Counted from the stretch's first letter, positions 24,809-32,353 are shown. The stretch is DNA of 44,687 nt from Oscillospiraceae bacterium (GCA_016302405.1 JAEDNR010000008.1:1-44687); one strand, 5' to 3'. Notes: generated from the sequence alone by a model not told the origin. Numbers and translations are program-made.

Positions 24809-25318
24809 TCAGGAAAAGAGCTTTTCTGCCAGGGACCGGCGCTTCAGTCCATAGTACAGGGCCGTACCCAGCACCAGCAGCACCACGGCCTCACCGATAG
24901 CCACATACACCGCGTTCAGCCAGAACCCGCCGCCGATGTACACCGACAGCTCCCAGCCTACCAGAATGGCATTGGTCAGGGCAGGCAGGAGCATACCCAG
25001 CAAAGGGTAGCCCTTTACCGTCCGGTTCCGGGTCAGCCACATTCCCTGGGCGGCAAGGTAGGTCGCCAGGGTCCCAACCAGGAAGTCCAGGGGCAGGGTC
25101 CCCGCAAAGGTGAGGTTGAACACCAGACAGCCAATACTCAGCCCCGGGATGGCCGCGGGAGTAAAGAACGCCAGAACGCACAGCGCTTCGGAGATTCGCA
25201 TCTGGATGGCCATGGAAGCGGACCCGGGAAGCAGGATATTCTGCAAATGGGTCAGCACGGCGTACAGCGCCGCAATGACGGCGGCGTAAACGATAAACCG
25301 GGTGTAATTCTTTTTCAT
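24809..25318 (-). CDS. queT: QueT family transporter (ECF substrate-binding subunit)
   Basis: Imports a queuosine precursor such as preQ0 or preQ1, probably with the shared ECF energising module encoded elsewhere. The 169-residue protein is almost entirely hydrophobic with five or six membrane segments. It carries the family pattern: an N-terminal AAVIAALYAVLTHL, then QMRISEALCVLAFFTPAAIPGLSIGC and the later LGTALYYGLKRR. AAAGGAG lies 7 bases before the start. The preQ1-I riboswitch directly upstream strongly supports the substrate assignment. Confidence 0.93.
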   Translation of the reverse strand: MKKNYTRFIVYAAVIAALYAVLTHLQNILLPGSASMAIQMRISEALCVLAFFTPAAIPGLSIGCLVFNLTFAGTLPLDFLVGTLATYLAAQGMWLTRNRTVKGYPLLGMLLPALTNAILVGWELSVYIGGGFWLNAVYVAIGEAVVLLVLGTALYYGLKRRSLAEKLFS

Positions 25319-25341
25319 GTCAGGTCTCCTTTAAAACAAAA

Positions 25342-25360
25342 TGGGCGCAGTCCGCGCCCA
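25342..25360 (-). terminator. Second hairpin in the queT leader
   Basis: On the minus strand, TGGGCGC and GCGCCCA enclose GGACT and are followed by TTTTGTTTT, then the queT ribosome-binding site. It looks like a second intrinsic terminator, or a regulatory hairpin, behind the first at 25365-25388. Confidence 0.6.
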
Positions 25361-25364
25361 CAAC

Positions 25365-25388
25365 AAAAAATGAGCGCAAAGCGCCCAT
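25365..25388 (-). terminator. Riboswitch-linked terminator of queT
   Basis: On the minus strand, ATGGGCGC and GCGCTCAT (one wobble pair) enclose TTT and are followed by six T. It begins about eight bases after the preQ1 aptamer tail, the usual position of an expression platform. Confidence 0.75.
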
Positions 25389-25395
25389 CAAAAAT

Positions 25396-25436
25396 CCCTA
25401 GTTTTATTTACCGACAGGATGGTCACGAACTGTCCT
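25396..25436 (-). promoter_or_regulatory. preQ1-I riboswitch
   Basis: On the minus strand a stem AGGACAG...CTGTC encloses a loop beginning TTCGTGACCATC, and an A-rich tail TAAATAAAACTAGG follows. This stem, UUC-containing loop and AAAUAAAACUA tail fold into the H-type pseudoknot typical of class I preQ1 aptamers. Its position between a good promoter and queT fits repression of precursor uptake when preQ1 is plentiful. Confidence 0.85.
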
Positions 25437-25450
25437 ATGAAATTGTTGGT

Positions 25451-25479
25451 ATTATACCAGGGAAGAAAGAAAAAGTCAA
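25451..25479 (-). promoter_or_regulatory. Promoter of queT
   Basis: On the minus strand TTGACT and TATAAT are separated by 17 bases, about 15 bases upstream of the riboswitch. Confidence 0.85.
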
Positions 25480-25481
25480 GA

Positions 25482-25510
25482 TTGTATTATACCCCCGACT
25501 TTGTTATAAT
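25482..25510 (+). promoter_or_regulatory. Promoter of the 174-residue membrane protein
   Basis: TTGTAT and TATAAT are separated by 17 bases. It diverges from the queT promoter, with the two -35 boxes only a few bases apart, so the two could interfere. Confidence 0.65.
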
Positions 25511-25575
25511 GCTTTTCAGCAGGATGCGCAGGGACGATTCCGCGCATCCACAACATAAAGAAGCGAGGTAGCCCC

Positions 25576-26100
25576 ATGCAAAAAAACATTAACCCTGTGG
25601 ACAAAAATTCTCCGGAATATCTCCTGAAGCAGGTCGCCGGAGGCAGGTACTCTCTGCTGCTGATCCTAATTTTCACTGTTGTGAATCTGGTTCTGCTGCT
25701 GGTGGATGCCAACCGGTATTTCCTGTTTTCCGCCTCCGTTCCCTACTATTTCACCTCCTTCGGTATGGGAATGGACAGTGCCGTTTCCGGCGGCATCGGA
25801 ACCTATACGATCACGGCCCTGGTGATCAGCCTGATGATCCTGGGCGTATATCTTGCCTGCTGGCTGCTGAGCAAAAAGCACATCGGCTGGCTGACTGCCG
25901 CGCTGGTGCTGTTCTGCGTCGACACCGCGGGACTGCTTGTCTTCTCCTATCTGTTTGAGACCAGCAATTTGCTGGACATTCTGCTCCACGCCTGGGCGAT
26001 CTACGAGCTTGCCTATGCCATCCGCTGCGCCGGAAAGCTGAAAAACCTTACACCCCAGCCCGAGAGGCCTGCTTACAATCCAGGACCGGAGATCCGGTAA
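25576..26100 (+). CDS. Small integral membrane protein, unknown function
   Basis: Not assigned to a family. The 174-residue product has a short soluble start (KNINPVDKNSPEYLLKQVAGG) and four predicted membrane segments, at about residues 27-46, 70-98, 102-128 and 130-150. The segment around 53-66 (SVPYYFTSFGMGMD) looks like a loop. The C-terminal tail is polar and Pro-rich. It may be a YdcZ-like or general clostridial four-helix protein; no motif allows a functional claim. GAGGT precedes the ATG, and a promoter and terminator flank it, so it is a single-gene unit. Confidence 0.85.
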   Translation: MQKNINPVDKNSPEYLLKQVAGGRYSLLLILIFTVVNLVLLLVDANRYFLFSASVPYYFTSFGMGMDSAVSGGIGTYTITALVISLMILGVYLACWLLSKKHIGWLTAALVLFCVDTAGLLVFSYLFETSNLLDILLHAWAIYELAYAIRCAGKLKNLTPQPERPAYNPGPEIR

Positions 26101-26117
26101 AAAACAAATCTTCCGAA

Positions 26118-26152
26118 AGCGCCGCTTCCAAGCCCGGAAGCGGCGCTTTTTT
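26118..26152 (+). terminator. Terminator after the membrane-protein gene
   Basis: AGCGCCGCTTCC and GGAAGCGGCGCT form a perfect 12-bp stem followed by five T. Confidence 0.9.
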
Positions 26153-26165
26153 GGGGGCGGTGCGG

Positions 26166-27047
26166 TCAGCCTGCCGAAAAGGTCTGCTGCAGATATTGAA
26201 GCAGGGTCTGGCAGACAACGGAGCTGACCGTTTTGGACAAGGCCAGTCCAATGGTGCGGCAGCAGGGGGGATCCAAGGGCCTGCGCGCAAGCCCCGCTTC
26301 CTTTCCGAAGGCCTCCATCACCAGTTCCTGGGATACCGTGACACCCAATCCGTTTCGAACAAAAGCCATAATCAGGGTATCATCCCGAAAGCTGTACCGG
26401 ATCCTGGGCTTCACGGAGCACTTGGACAGAAGGCTTTGAATATCATTGTCGCAGCCGGGCGTCTCGGCAATCAGGGGGTAGCGGAACAGCTCCGGAAGAC
26501 TGACCTGTTCCTGCTGTGCCAGAGGATGATCCTCCGGGAAAACAGCGCAGAGAGGATCGTCATGCAGCGGATAGAAACGTAAATCGTCAGCGAGAATGGA
26601 GGACAGAAAACCGCAGTCAACCTGTCCCCGGAGGATCCATTGCCGGATCTCATCATAGTTGCCGTCCAGGATCTCCACCGTGACCTTGGGATAGTGCTCC
26701 TGGAAATGACGGATGATCCCGGGAACCCACAGGGCGGTTACGCTGGAAAAGCTCCCAACCCGCAGCTTTCCTTCAATATCATGGCTGATGTGAAATGCCG
26801 CCTGACGAAGCTTGGCTTTTTGATTGACCATTTCCTGAATATAGGGAACCAGTCTTGCCCCGTTGTCCGTAAGGATCACGCCCCGTTTTCCCCGGGCAAA
26901 GAGCTGGACGCCAAGCTCCTCTTCCAATCCCGCCATCATCTGGCTGATGGCGGATTGGGTATAGCTCAGCGCCTCCGCTGCCGCGCAGAAGCTCCCCGTC
27001 TCGCACACCTTTAAAAAAATCTCATACCGGTCTTTTTGTTCCCGCAT
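26166..27047 (-). CDS. LysR family transcriptional regulator
   Basis: A DNA-binding regulator, probably of the divergent symporter gene and of itself. The N-terminal winged helix-turn-helix is clear in FLKVCETGSFCAAAEALSYTQSAISQMMAGLEEELGVQLFAR (about residues 8-50). The effector-binding domain follows (GKLRVGSFSSVTALWVPGII onward). The ATG at 27047 was preferred over a GTG three codons upstream because GGGTGA lies 6 bases before it. That gives 293 residues, the family norm. A LysR-type box lies in the short divergent gap. Confidence 0.93.
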   Translation of the reverse strand: MREQKDRYEIFLKVCETGSFCAAAEALSYTQSAISQMMAGLEEELGVQLFARGKRGVILTDNGARLVPYIQEMVNQKAKLRQAAFHISHDIEGKLRVGSFSSVTALWVPGIIRHFQEHYPKVTVEILDGNYDEIRQWILRGQVDCGFLSSILADDLRFYPLHDDPLCAVFPEDHPLAQQEQVSLPELFRYPLIAETPGCDNDIQSLLSKCSVKPRIRYSFRDDTLIMAFVRNGLGVTVSQELVMEAFGKEAGLARRPLDPPCCRTIGLALSKTVSSVVCQTLLQYLQQTFSAG

Positions 27048-27068
27048 TGGATTCACCCATTAAATAAA

Positions 27069-27085
27069 TTAATACGCTGCATTAA
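27069..27085. promoter_or_regulatory. Likely LysR-type operator
   Basis: TTAAT-N7-ATTAA is an inverted repeat that satisfies the T-N11-A rule for LysR boxes. It lies between the lysR start and the promoter of the symporter, upstream of both candidate promoters for the latter. Confidence 0.6.
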
Positions 27086-27118
27086 CATCATTAAGTTTAC
27101 TGATAGTATAACATATGC

Positions 27119-27153
27119 TATACTCCTTTTGCAAGCACGCAAAAAGGAGTATA
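27119..27153. promoter_or_regulatory. Inverted repeat covering the symporter ribosome-binding site
   Basis: TATACTCCTTTTGC (27119-27132) and GCAAAAAGGAGTATA (27139-27153) pair over 14 bp with one bulged A and loop AAGCAC. The second arm contains AAAGGAG, the ribosome-binding site of the symporter. The first arm contains TATACT, which could itself be a -10 box with TTTACT 17 bases upstream. So it is either an RNA hairpin that hides the site or a DNA-level palindrome; which one depends on the true transcription start. Confidence 0.6.
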
Positions 27154-27160
27154 TTTCATA

Positions 27161-28552
27161 ATGGCGAAGAATGAAAACAGTTTTTCCGGACAGATTGGCT
27201 TTGTGCTGGCGGCAGCCGGCAGCGCGGTCGGCGTCGGAAACCTGTGGCGTTTTGCCTATCTGGCAGCAAAGGACGGCGGGGGCCTGTTTTTACTGGTTTA
27301 TTTCGGCTTGGTGGTGACCTTCGGCTTCTCGCTGCTGACCTCCGACATTGCCATCGGCCGGCGTACCGGAAAAAGCGCCGTCGGCGCCTACGGGCAAATG
27401 CGCCCTAAGTGGCGGTTTCTTGGGATACTTACTTTCCTTGTTCCCGTCCTTATCATGACCTACTACGCCGTAATCGGCGGCTGGATCACCCGGTACGCCA
27501 TTGTCTACCTTACCGGACAGACAAACGCAGCCGCGCAGGACGGGTACTTTACCACGTTTATCACCTCTCCCCTGTCGCCGGTTGTCTATGCCCTTATGTT
27601 CATGGCCGTTACCGCCGTGATTGTCTACAAAGGGATTCAGGGCGGCATTGAGCGGGTCTCCCGCTATCTCATGCCGGCGCTTCTGCTGCTCGTGATCTTC
27701 ATAGCCCTCTACTGTCTTACCCTCCGCCATACGGATCCCGCAGGGCAGACCCAAACGGGTATCGCGGGCTTTCTGTACTATATCACACCCCATTTTGAGG
27801 GTCTGACCGTCGGGCGCTTTCTGCAGATTCTGTCCGACGCCATGAGCCAGCTGTTCTTTTCCCTGAGCGTATCCATGGGGATCATGATCACCTATGGCTC
27901 CTACGTAAAGCCGGAGGTCAATCTGAACCGCTCCGTCAGTCAGATCGAGTTTTTCGATTCGGGTGTGGCGCTGCTGGCAGGCGGAATGATCATTCCCGCC
28001 GTGTTCGTCTTCTCTGGCACGGAGGGGATGGACGCGGGCCCCGGTCTCATGTTCGCGGCACTGCCCAAGGTCTTCGCGGACATGGGAAAAGCCGGAACCG
28101 TCATCGGCTTCCTGTTCTTTGTCACCGCCATTTTTGCCACGCTGACCTCCTGCATCTCCGTGCTGGAGTCCATTACTGCCAACTGTATGGAGATTTTCCA
28201 CACCGGGCGGAAAAAGACGGTCCTGATCCTCTCCGGGATCTACCTTGCCGCCTCCGCCGTAATTGCCTTGGGCTACAGTGTATTCTATTTTGAGGTCCGG
28301 CTTCCCAACGGCAGCGTGGGGCAGCTTCTGGATGTTGCCGACTATGTCAGCAACAGTGTGATGATGCCCCTGATTGCCCTGCTTTCCTCCATTCTCATTG
28401 GCTGGATCGTGGGTCCCAATTTTGTGATCGAAGAGATGGAGCGCAGCGGCCATCCTTTCCGGCGCAAAGGGCTTTACCGGGTGATGATACGGTATATCGT
28501 CCCGGTAATGATGTTCATTCTCTTTTTGCAGTCAACAGGGATTCTATCCTGA
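27161..28552 (+). CDS. Sodium-dependent transporter, SNF family
   Basis: A neurotransmitter:sodium symporter (LeuT-like) that probably takes up an amino acid or related compound with sodium. The family start is unmistakable: GQIGFVLAAAGSAVGVGNLWRFAYLA. Then come IAIGRRTGKSAVGAY, TYYAVIGGWITRY, the unwound-helix region SDAMSQLFFSLSVSMGIMITYGSY, and VSQIEFFDSGVALLAG. About 11 membrane segments are expected in the 463 residues, as in many bacterial members. AAAAGGAG lies 11 bases before the ATG, inside an inverted repeat. The neighbouring LysR gene is the likely regulator. Confidence 0.94.
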   Translation: MAKNENSFSGQIGFVLAAAGSAVGVGNLWRFAYLAAKDGGGLFLLVYFGLVVTFGFSLLTSDIAIGRRTGKSAVGAYGQMRPKWRFLGILTFLVPVLIMTYYAVIGGWITRYAIVYLTGQTNAAAQDGYFTTFITSPLSPVVYALMFMAVTAVIVYKGIQGGIERVSRYLMPALLLLVIFIALYCLTLRHTDPAGQTQTGIAGFLYYITPHFEGLTVGRFLQILSDAMSQLFFSLSVSMGIMITYGSYVKPEVNLNRSVSQIEFFDSGVALLAGGMIIPAVFVFSGTEGMDAGPGLMFAALPKVFADMGKAGTVIGFLFFVTAIFATLTSCISVLESITANCMEIFHTGRKKTVLILSGIYLAASAVIALGYSVFYFEVRLPNGSVGQLLDVADYVSNSVMMPLIALLSSILIGWIVGPNFVIEEMERSGHPFRRKGLYRVMIRYIVPVMMFILFLQSTGILS

Positions 28553-28595
28553 AAAAATACTGCCGTTTCCAAAAATGGAAGCGGCAGCGTTTTTA
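28552..28595. terminator. Bidirectional terminator between the symporter and uxuA
   Basis: CTGCCGTTTCCA and TGGAAGCGGCAG pair with one wobble. A T-run follows on the plus strand and an A-run precedes it, so it can serve both convergent genes. Confidence 0.88.
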
Positions 28596-28606
28596 TCTGA
28601 GGGGTC

Positions 28607-29698
28607 TTATTTCTTTCCGTCCAGCTTGTCCAGCATATCCCAGACGCCCCACATATACATGATACCGAGAGCCCGGTCATACAGGCCATAGCCGGGACGG
28701 ACGGTTCCGGGGCCCTCGCCCCACAGGTGACGACCATGGTCCGGGCGGATATAGCCGTTAAAACCGCAGTCATGGTAGGCTTTCAGAATGTCCAGAATGC
28801 CGGTATCCCCGTCGCAGTCCCGGTGACTGCATTCACTGAAGTCACCGTTGGGGAAGTGCTTGACATTGCGGATATGGGCAAAGGCAATCCGGTCACAGTG
28901 CTTGCGGATGATTTCCGCCACATTGTTCTCCGGGTTGGCGTTCAGGCTGCCGGAGCACAGGGTCAGACAGTTATAGGGATTATCCACCATCTTCAGGAAG
29001 CGGTCAATGCTGGGGCCGTCCACCAGCAGACGGGGCAGGCCGAAAATATCCCAGGGGGGATCGTCCATGTGGATTGCCATTTTCACGTCGCATTCGGCAC
29101 AGGTGGGCATGATGGCTTCCAGGAAATACTTGAGATTGGCCCACAGCTTTTCGTGGTCAACGCCTGCGTAGGCTTTGAACAGCTCATCGAGCTTCGCCAT
29201 CCGCTCCGGCTCCCAGCCGGGGAAGGACATATCGTACTTCTCGGTAAAGCCCAGGATGTACTTTGCCATGGCGTTGTAATCGTCCTGGATCATGTTCTTC
29301 TGGTAGTACAGGGCGGTGGAGCCGTCCCCAACCGGGTGGAACAGGTCCGAACGGGTCCAGTCAAACACCGGCATGAAATTATAGCAGATAACCTTTACCC
29401 CGAATTTGGACAGGTTGCGGATGCACTGCTTGTAATTTTCAATGTACATATCCCGGGTGGGCAGGCCGATCTTGATGTCATCGTGAACATTGACGGACTC
29501 CACCACATCCATATTAAAACCGTACTCGTCCAGCTGCTTCTTGACCTCGGCAATCTCCGCTTCCTCCCAGATTTCTCCGGGCAGCTTGTGGTGCAGCGCC
29601 CAGACGATGGTAGTCACGCCGGGAATCTGCTTAATATCCGAGAGCTTGATATTGTCGTTGCCTTCGCCGTACCAGCGAAAACCCATCTGCATTGGCAT
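28607..29698 (-). CDS. uxuA: Mannonate dehydratase
   Basis: Dehydrates D-mannonate to 2-keto-3-deoxygluconate in hexuronate catabolism. The 363-residue protein belongs to the xylose-isomerase-like UxuA family: MGFRWYGEGNDNIKLSDIKQIPGV near the start, NFMPVFDWTRSDL, MAIHMDDPPWDIFGLPR, TLCSGSLNANPENN, FAHIRNVKHFPNGDF, and the C-terminal YIRPDHGRHLWGE. The start was set at MPMQMGFR because GGAGG lies 8 bases upstream; a frame of 89 more codons has no support. No uxuB or kdgK neighbours are in the window. Confidence 0.96.
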   Translation of the reverse strand: MPMQMGFRWYGEGNDNIKLSDIKQIPGVTTIVWALHHKLPGEIWEEAEIAEVKKQLDEYGFNMDVVESVNVHDDIKIGLPTRDMYIENYKQCIRNLSKFGVKVICYNFMPVFDWTRSDLFHPVGDGSTALYYQKNMIQDDYNAMAKYILGFTEKYDMSFPGWEPERMAKLDELFKAYAGVDHEKLWANLKYFLEAIMPTCAECDVKMAIHMDDPPWDIFGLPRLLVDGPSIDRFLKMVDNPYNCLTLCSGSLNANPENNVAEIIRKHCDRIAFAHIRNVKHFPNGDFSECSHRDCDGDTGILDILKAYHDCGFNGYIRPDHGRHLWGEGPGTVRPGYGLYDRALGIMYMWGVWDMLDKLDGKK

Positions 29699-29750
29699 TC
29701 CTGATCCCTCCGTTTTTATTTTTCCCGCGCCGGGTGTATGGGTTTTGATT

Positions 29751-29779
29751 ATCATATCATGTTTTTCCCCAAACCGCAA
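29751..29779 (-). promoter_or_regulatory. Promoter of uxuA
   Basis: On the minus strand TTGCGG and TATGAT are separated by 17 bases, about 53 bases before the start codon. Confidence 0.7.
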
Positions 29780-29852
29780 CACAGTCTTTTCCAATAACCC
29801 GGATTTTGTATCAAACGGGGGGCGATTTCGTCGTGTCTGAATCTTTTGTATT

Positions 29853-30146
29853 AAATGATCGTTTAGCGTACTGGCGCGGCAGCGCCCCAAGGCTCCCTTG
29901 TGCAAAGGGAGCTGTCGCGAAGCGACTGAGGGATTGTGCAGTAAAACGTTTAATACTGACAACAAATCAGCGAAAAGGGACTGTAAAGGACACTGTCCGT
30001 TCTGACGATAGGTAGATGTGGAAGTCCTCCGTTACAACCCCTCAGTCAGCTACGCTGACAGCTCCCCTTACACAGGGGAGCCCTTGCCGTGTACCGCATC
30101 GGACCGCATACCATCCAAGGTAAAGTAGTCAGCTAAACGATCATTT
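29853..30146. mobile_element. MITE-like element with terminal and internal inverted repeats
   Basis: The outer ends, AAATGATCGTTTAGC (29853) and GCTAAACGATCATTT (ending 30146), are perfect inverted repeats; a further few bases match with gaps. Inside, two divergent copies of a hairpin module face each other. One is AAGGCTCCCTTGTGC...ACTGAGGGATTGT near 29890-29938. The other is ACAACCCCTCAGTCAGC...GGGGAGCCCTT near 30034-30086. The middle 90 bases are unique. There is no open frame for a transposase. This architecture fits a non-autonomous element; no clear target duplication was seen. It fills most of the 622-base gap between uxuA and spoVAC. Confidence 0.75.
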
Positions 30147-30320
30147 GTCTGACGTTTTCCGAAATGCGGCTGAACTGCAGCAAAAAAGAAGTTTTTTCTA
30201 TTCTGTCTGCTGATTCCGGAAAAAAGGGATATACTACAGATACAGCCAGCACAACAGCAGGCAATCACAAATATCGGTGGAACCATCGTTCCATGCGTTC
30301 AATACTTCGGAGGAATGAAA

Positions 30321-30767
30321 ATGACGGAAAAACAGTATGATGCCCTGGTAAAGGAGTTGAGCCCTCCCTCACCCCTGGGAAAGGACTGTCTGATTGCTTT
30401 TCTTGTGGGCGGCGCGATCTGCTGCCTGGGGCAGGTGTTTCTCAGCTGGTACAGCAGCCTGGGCCTTGACAAGGATATGGCGGGGACGGCCGCGTCCATG
30501 AGCCTGGTGGCCCTGTCCGCTCTGTTTACCGGACTGAGCCTGTACGACGATCTTGCCAAGCATGCGGGAGCCGGTACCCTGGTCCCCATTACCGGCTTTG
30601 CCAATTCCATCGCCGCCCCGGCTGTGGAGTTCAAGACCGAGGGCTTTGTGCTGGGCGTTGGGGCGAAAATGTTCACAATCGCCGGGCCGGTGTTGGTCTA
30701 CGGCACGGCAGCCAGCGTGGTGTATGGCTTCATCTACTGGCTATGGAAGATGGCCGTGGGGGCTTAG
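30321..30767 (+). CDS. spoVAC: Stage V sporulation protein AC
   Basis: Part of the channel that moves dipicolinic acid across the spore inner membrane; SpoVAC itself is a mechanosensitive-type membrane protein. The 148-residue sequence shows the family pattern: KQYDALVKELSPPSPLGKDCLIAFLVGGAICCLGQ, LTGL-type ALFTGLSLYDDLAKHAGAGTLVPITGFANSIAAPAVEFKTEG, and GVGAKMFTIAGPVLVYG. The second ATG was chosen because GGAGG is 7 bases before it, against 1 base for the ATG at 30315. Unusually, spoVAD and spoVAE do not follow; a terminator and a convergent esterase do. Confidence 0.93.
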   Translation: MTEKQYDALVKELSPPSPLGKDCLIAFLVGGAICCLGQVFLSWYSSLGLDKDMAGTAASMSLVALSALFTGLSLYDDLAKHAGAGTLVPITGFANSIAAPAVEFKTEGFVLGVGAKMFTIAGPVLVYGTAASVVYGFIYWLWKMAVGA

Positions 30768-30804
30768 ACGCAAAAGAGAGCGGCAAAACCGCTCTCTTTT
30801 GCGT
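30768..30804. terminator. Bidirectional terminator between spoVAC and the esterase
   Basis: A perfect 16-bp inverted repeat, ACGCAAAAGAGAGCGG and its complement, has loop CAAAA. The A- and T-rich parts of the arms can act as U-tracts in either direction. Confidence 0.8.
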
Positions 30805-31584
30805 TCATTTATCCCCCAGCATCCAGGGGATGAAATACCGTATCTGTTCATCCCAGAAGCCCCACTCGTGGGTGGCGCCAGGCTTTTCATGATGAGTCAC
30901 ATCCCAGCCGGCTTCTTCCGCCGCAGGGACAAATTTCTGATGGGCCCAGTAGAGAAAATCCGCCGTACCGCAGGATACATACAGCTTGGGCTTCTTTGCG
31001 TCCCCGCCGTGAACTTTAAGAAGATGGAACAGATCCAGATCGGATCCGGCAATCTTTTCCAGATCACCGAACACCCGCTCTTTCTCCCGGCGCAAATCCG
31101 CTTTGAACCGCGCGGTATCCGCCACATCTACGGCACCGGAGAAGCTTCCCACAGCGGCAAACCGGTCTGGATGGGTCAGCCCCAGCTTCAAAGCGCCGTA
31201 GCCGCCCATGCTCAGTCCCGCGGCAAAGGTGTCCTCCGGCCTGTCCGACAGCCGGAAAAACTTATGCATCACCTGGGGCAGTTCCTCGGAAACATAGTCC
31301 CAGTACCGTTCCCCCTCCGCCTCGTTGCAGTAGAAGGAATGATTTACCGCCGGCATGACCACCGCCAGGGGGTACTCGGCGGCATAGCGCTCCACGCTGG
31401 TGCGGCGCATCCAGATGGAGTGGTCGTCGCTGTAGCCGTGGAGCAGGTACAGCACCTTGGGAAGTGTTTCCTCCTTGCCGCCTGCGGTCACACCGATGCC
31501 CATATCCGCCTCCGGCAGGATCACATTCACCGTGGACGCTACCCCAAGGGTTTTGGAAAAGAATTCCACCTGTAAAAAAGCCAT
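30805..31584 (-). CDS. Alpha/beta-hydrolase of the esterase D / S-formylglutathione hydrolase type
   Basis: A cytoplasmic carboxylesterase; the natural substrate is not known. The 259-residue protein has VLYLLHGYSDDHSIWMR with the oxyanion region, PAVNHSFYCN, and the nucleophile elbow GLSMGG with Ser125. It also has a plausible acid in CGTADFLYW and the catalytic His in GATHEWGFWDEQI. The family includes feruloyl and acetyl-xylan esterase-like tributyrin esterases (EstA). AAGGAGG is 7 bases before the ATG at 31584; the frame upstream was trimmed. It is a single-gene unit. Confidence 0.93.
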   Translation of the reverse strand: MAFLQVEFFSKTLGVASTVNVILPEADMGIGVTAGGKEETLPKVLYLLHGYSDDHSIWMRRTSVERYAAEYPLAVVMPAVNHSFYCNEAEGERYWDYVSEELPQVMHKFFRLSDRPEDTFAAGLSMGGYGALKLGLTHPDRFAAVGSFSGAVDVADTARFKADLRREKERVFGDLEKIAGSDLDLFHLLKVHGGDAKKPKLYVSCGTADFLYWAHQKFVPAAEEAGWDVTHHEKPGATHEWGFWDEQIRYFIPWMLGDK

Positions 31585-31614
31585 GGTATTTCCTCCTTGA
31601 TTTCTGTTTTCTTC

Positions 31615-31643
31615 AGAATAGCACACCCGGCGGCCTTTTGCAA
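31615..31643 (-). promoter_or_regulatory. Promoter of the esterase gene
   Basis: On the minus strand TTGCAA and TATTCT are separated by 17 bases, with TGTGC before the -10 box. Confidence 0.65.
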
Positions 31644-31695
31644 CAGAAAACCGGCATCTTCCCTTTCTTTTTCTCTGCTGTTTTTCCCATCACCA

Positions 31696-31724
31696 TTGCG
31701 CAAAGACCCATGCTGTGATAGAAT
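31696..31724 (+). promoter_or_regulatory. Promoter of the HD-domain gene
   Basis: TTGCGC and TAGAAT are separated by 17 bases, with TGTG just before the -10 box. It lies about 90 bases ahead of the gene. Confidence 0.55.
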
Positions 31725-31813
31725 AGGTCCATTATTTTACGTTTTCCCAGCCGTTTTCCGGGTGGCCATTCCTCTCCCGGCAGGGATGGGCAGACGCTGC
31801 GGGAGGTTTTCAT

Positions 31814-32317
31814 ATGGAAAAGCAGGATCTTCTCTATCAGAACATGACGGCGTTTTACCGGGGCGACCCGGCCCGCATCCAGCATTTTGTTAAGGTGCAC
31901 AGCTTTGCCGCCTACATCGGGCGGCAGGAGGGGCTGTCCGATGCCCTACAGGCGGTTCTGGAAGCCGCTGCGTTGGTCCATGACATTGGCATCCGGCCCG
32001 CGGAAGAAAAATACGGCTCCTGCGCCGGGCCGCTTCAGGAAAAAGAGGGCCCTCCCCTGGCAGACAAAATGCTCACAGAAGCGGGCTATTCCCGGGAAGC
32101 CATTGACCGGGTCTGCTATCTTGTCTCCCGGCACCACACCTACACCGGCGTAGACGGCCCTGACTACCGGATCCTGCTGGAGGCGGATTTTCTGGTAAAC
32201 TGCTTTGAAGATAAGATGCCCCGGGAAGCAGCCATGGCCGCTCTGCGTAAGGTATTCCGCACGGAAACAGGAAAAAGAATGATGAAGACCATGTTCGATC
32301 TTCCCGACGAAGAATAA
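31814..32317 (+). CDS. HD domain phosphohydrolase
   Basis: A metal-dependent phosphohydrolase of unknown substrate. The 167-residue protein carries the HD pattern: His24 and His29 in IQHFVKVHSFAA, then His56-Asp57 in AALVHDIGIRPAEEKYG, followed by RHHTYTGVDGPDYRILLEADFLVN, which supplies the later conserved His and Asp. Stand-alone small HD proteins of this length often act on nucleotides or nucleotide monophosphates, but nothing here decides this. GGGAGG precedes the ATG. A terminator follows. Confidence 0.9.
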   Translation: MEKQDLLYQNMTAFYRGDPARIQHFVKVHSFAAYIGRQEGLSDALQAVLEAAALVHDIGIRPAEEKYGSCAGPLQEKEGPPLADKMLTEAGYSREAIDRVCYLVSRHHTYTGVDGPDYRILLEADFLVNCFEDKMPREAAMAALRKVFRTETGKRMMKTMFDLPDEE

Positions 32318-32322
32318 AACCA

Positions 32323-32353
32323 TGCCGGCTCAGATACCGCTGCCGGCAGTTTT
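32323..32353 (+). terminator. Terminator after the HD-domain gene
   Basis: TGCCGGC and GCCGGCA (32323-32329 and 32342-32348) form the stem, followed by GTTTTCT. Confidence 0.65.

Noticed and set aside
30150..30320. Sporulation sigma-G promoter for spoVAC
   Set aside because: A TATACTA-like box exists near 30232, but no suitably spaced -35 element of the sigma-G type was found.
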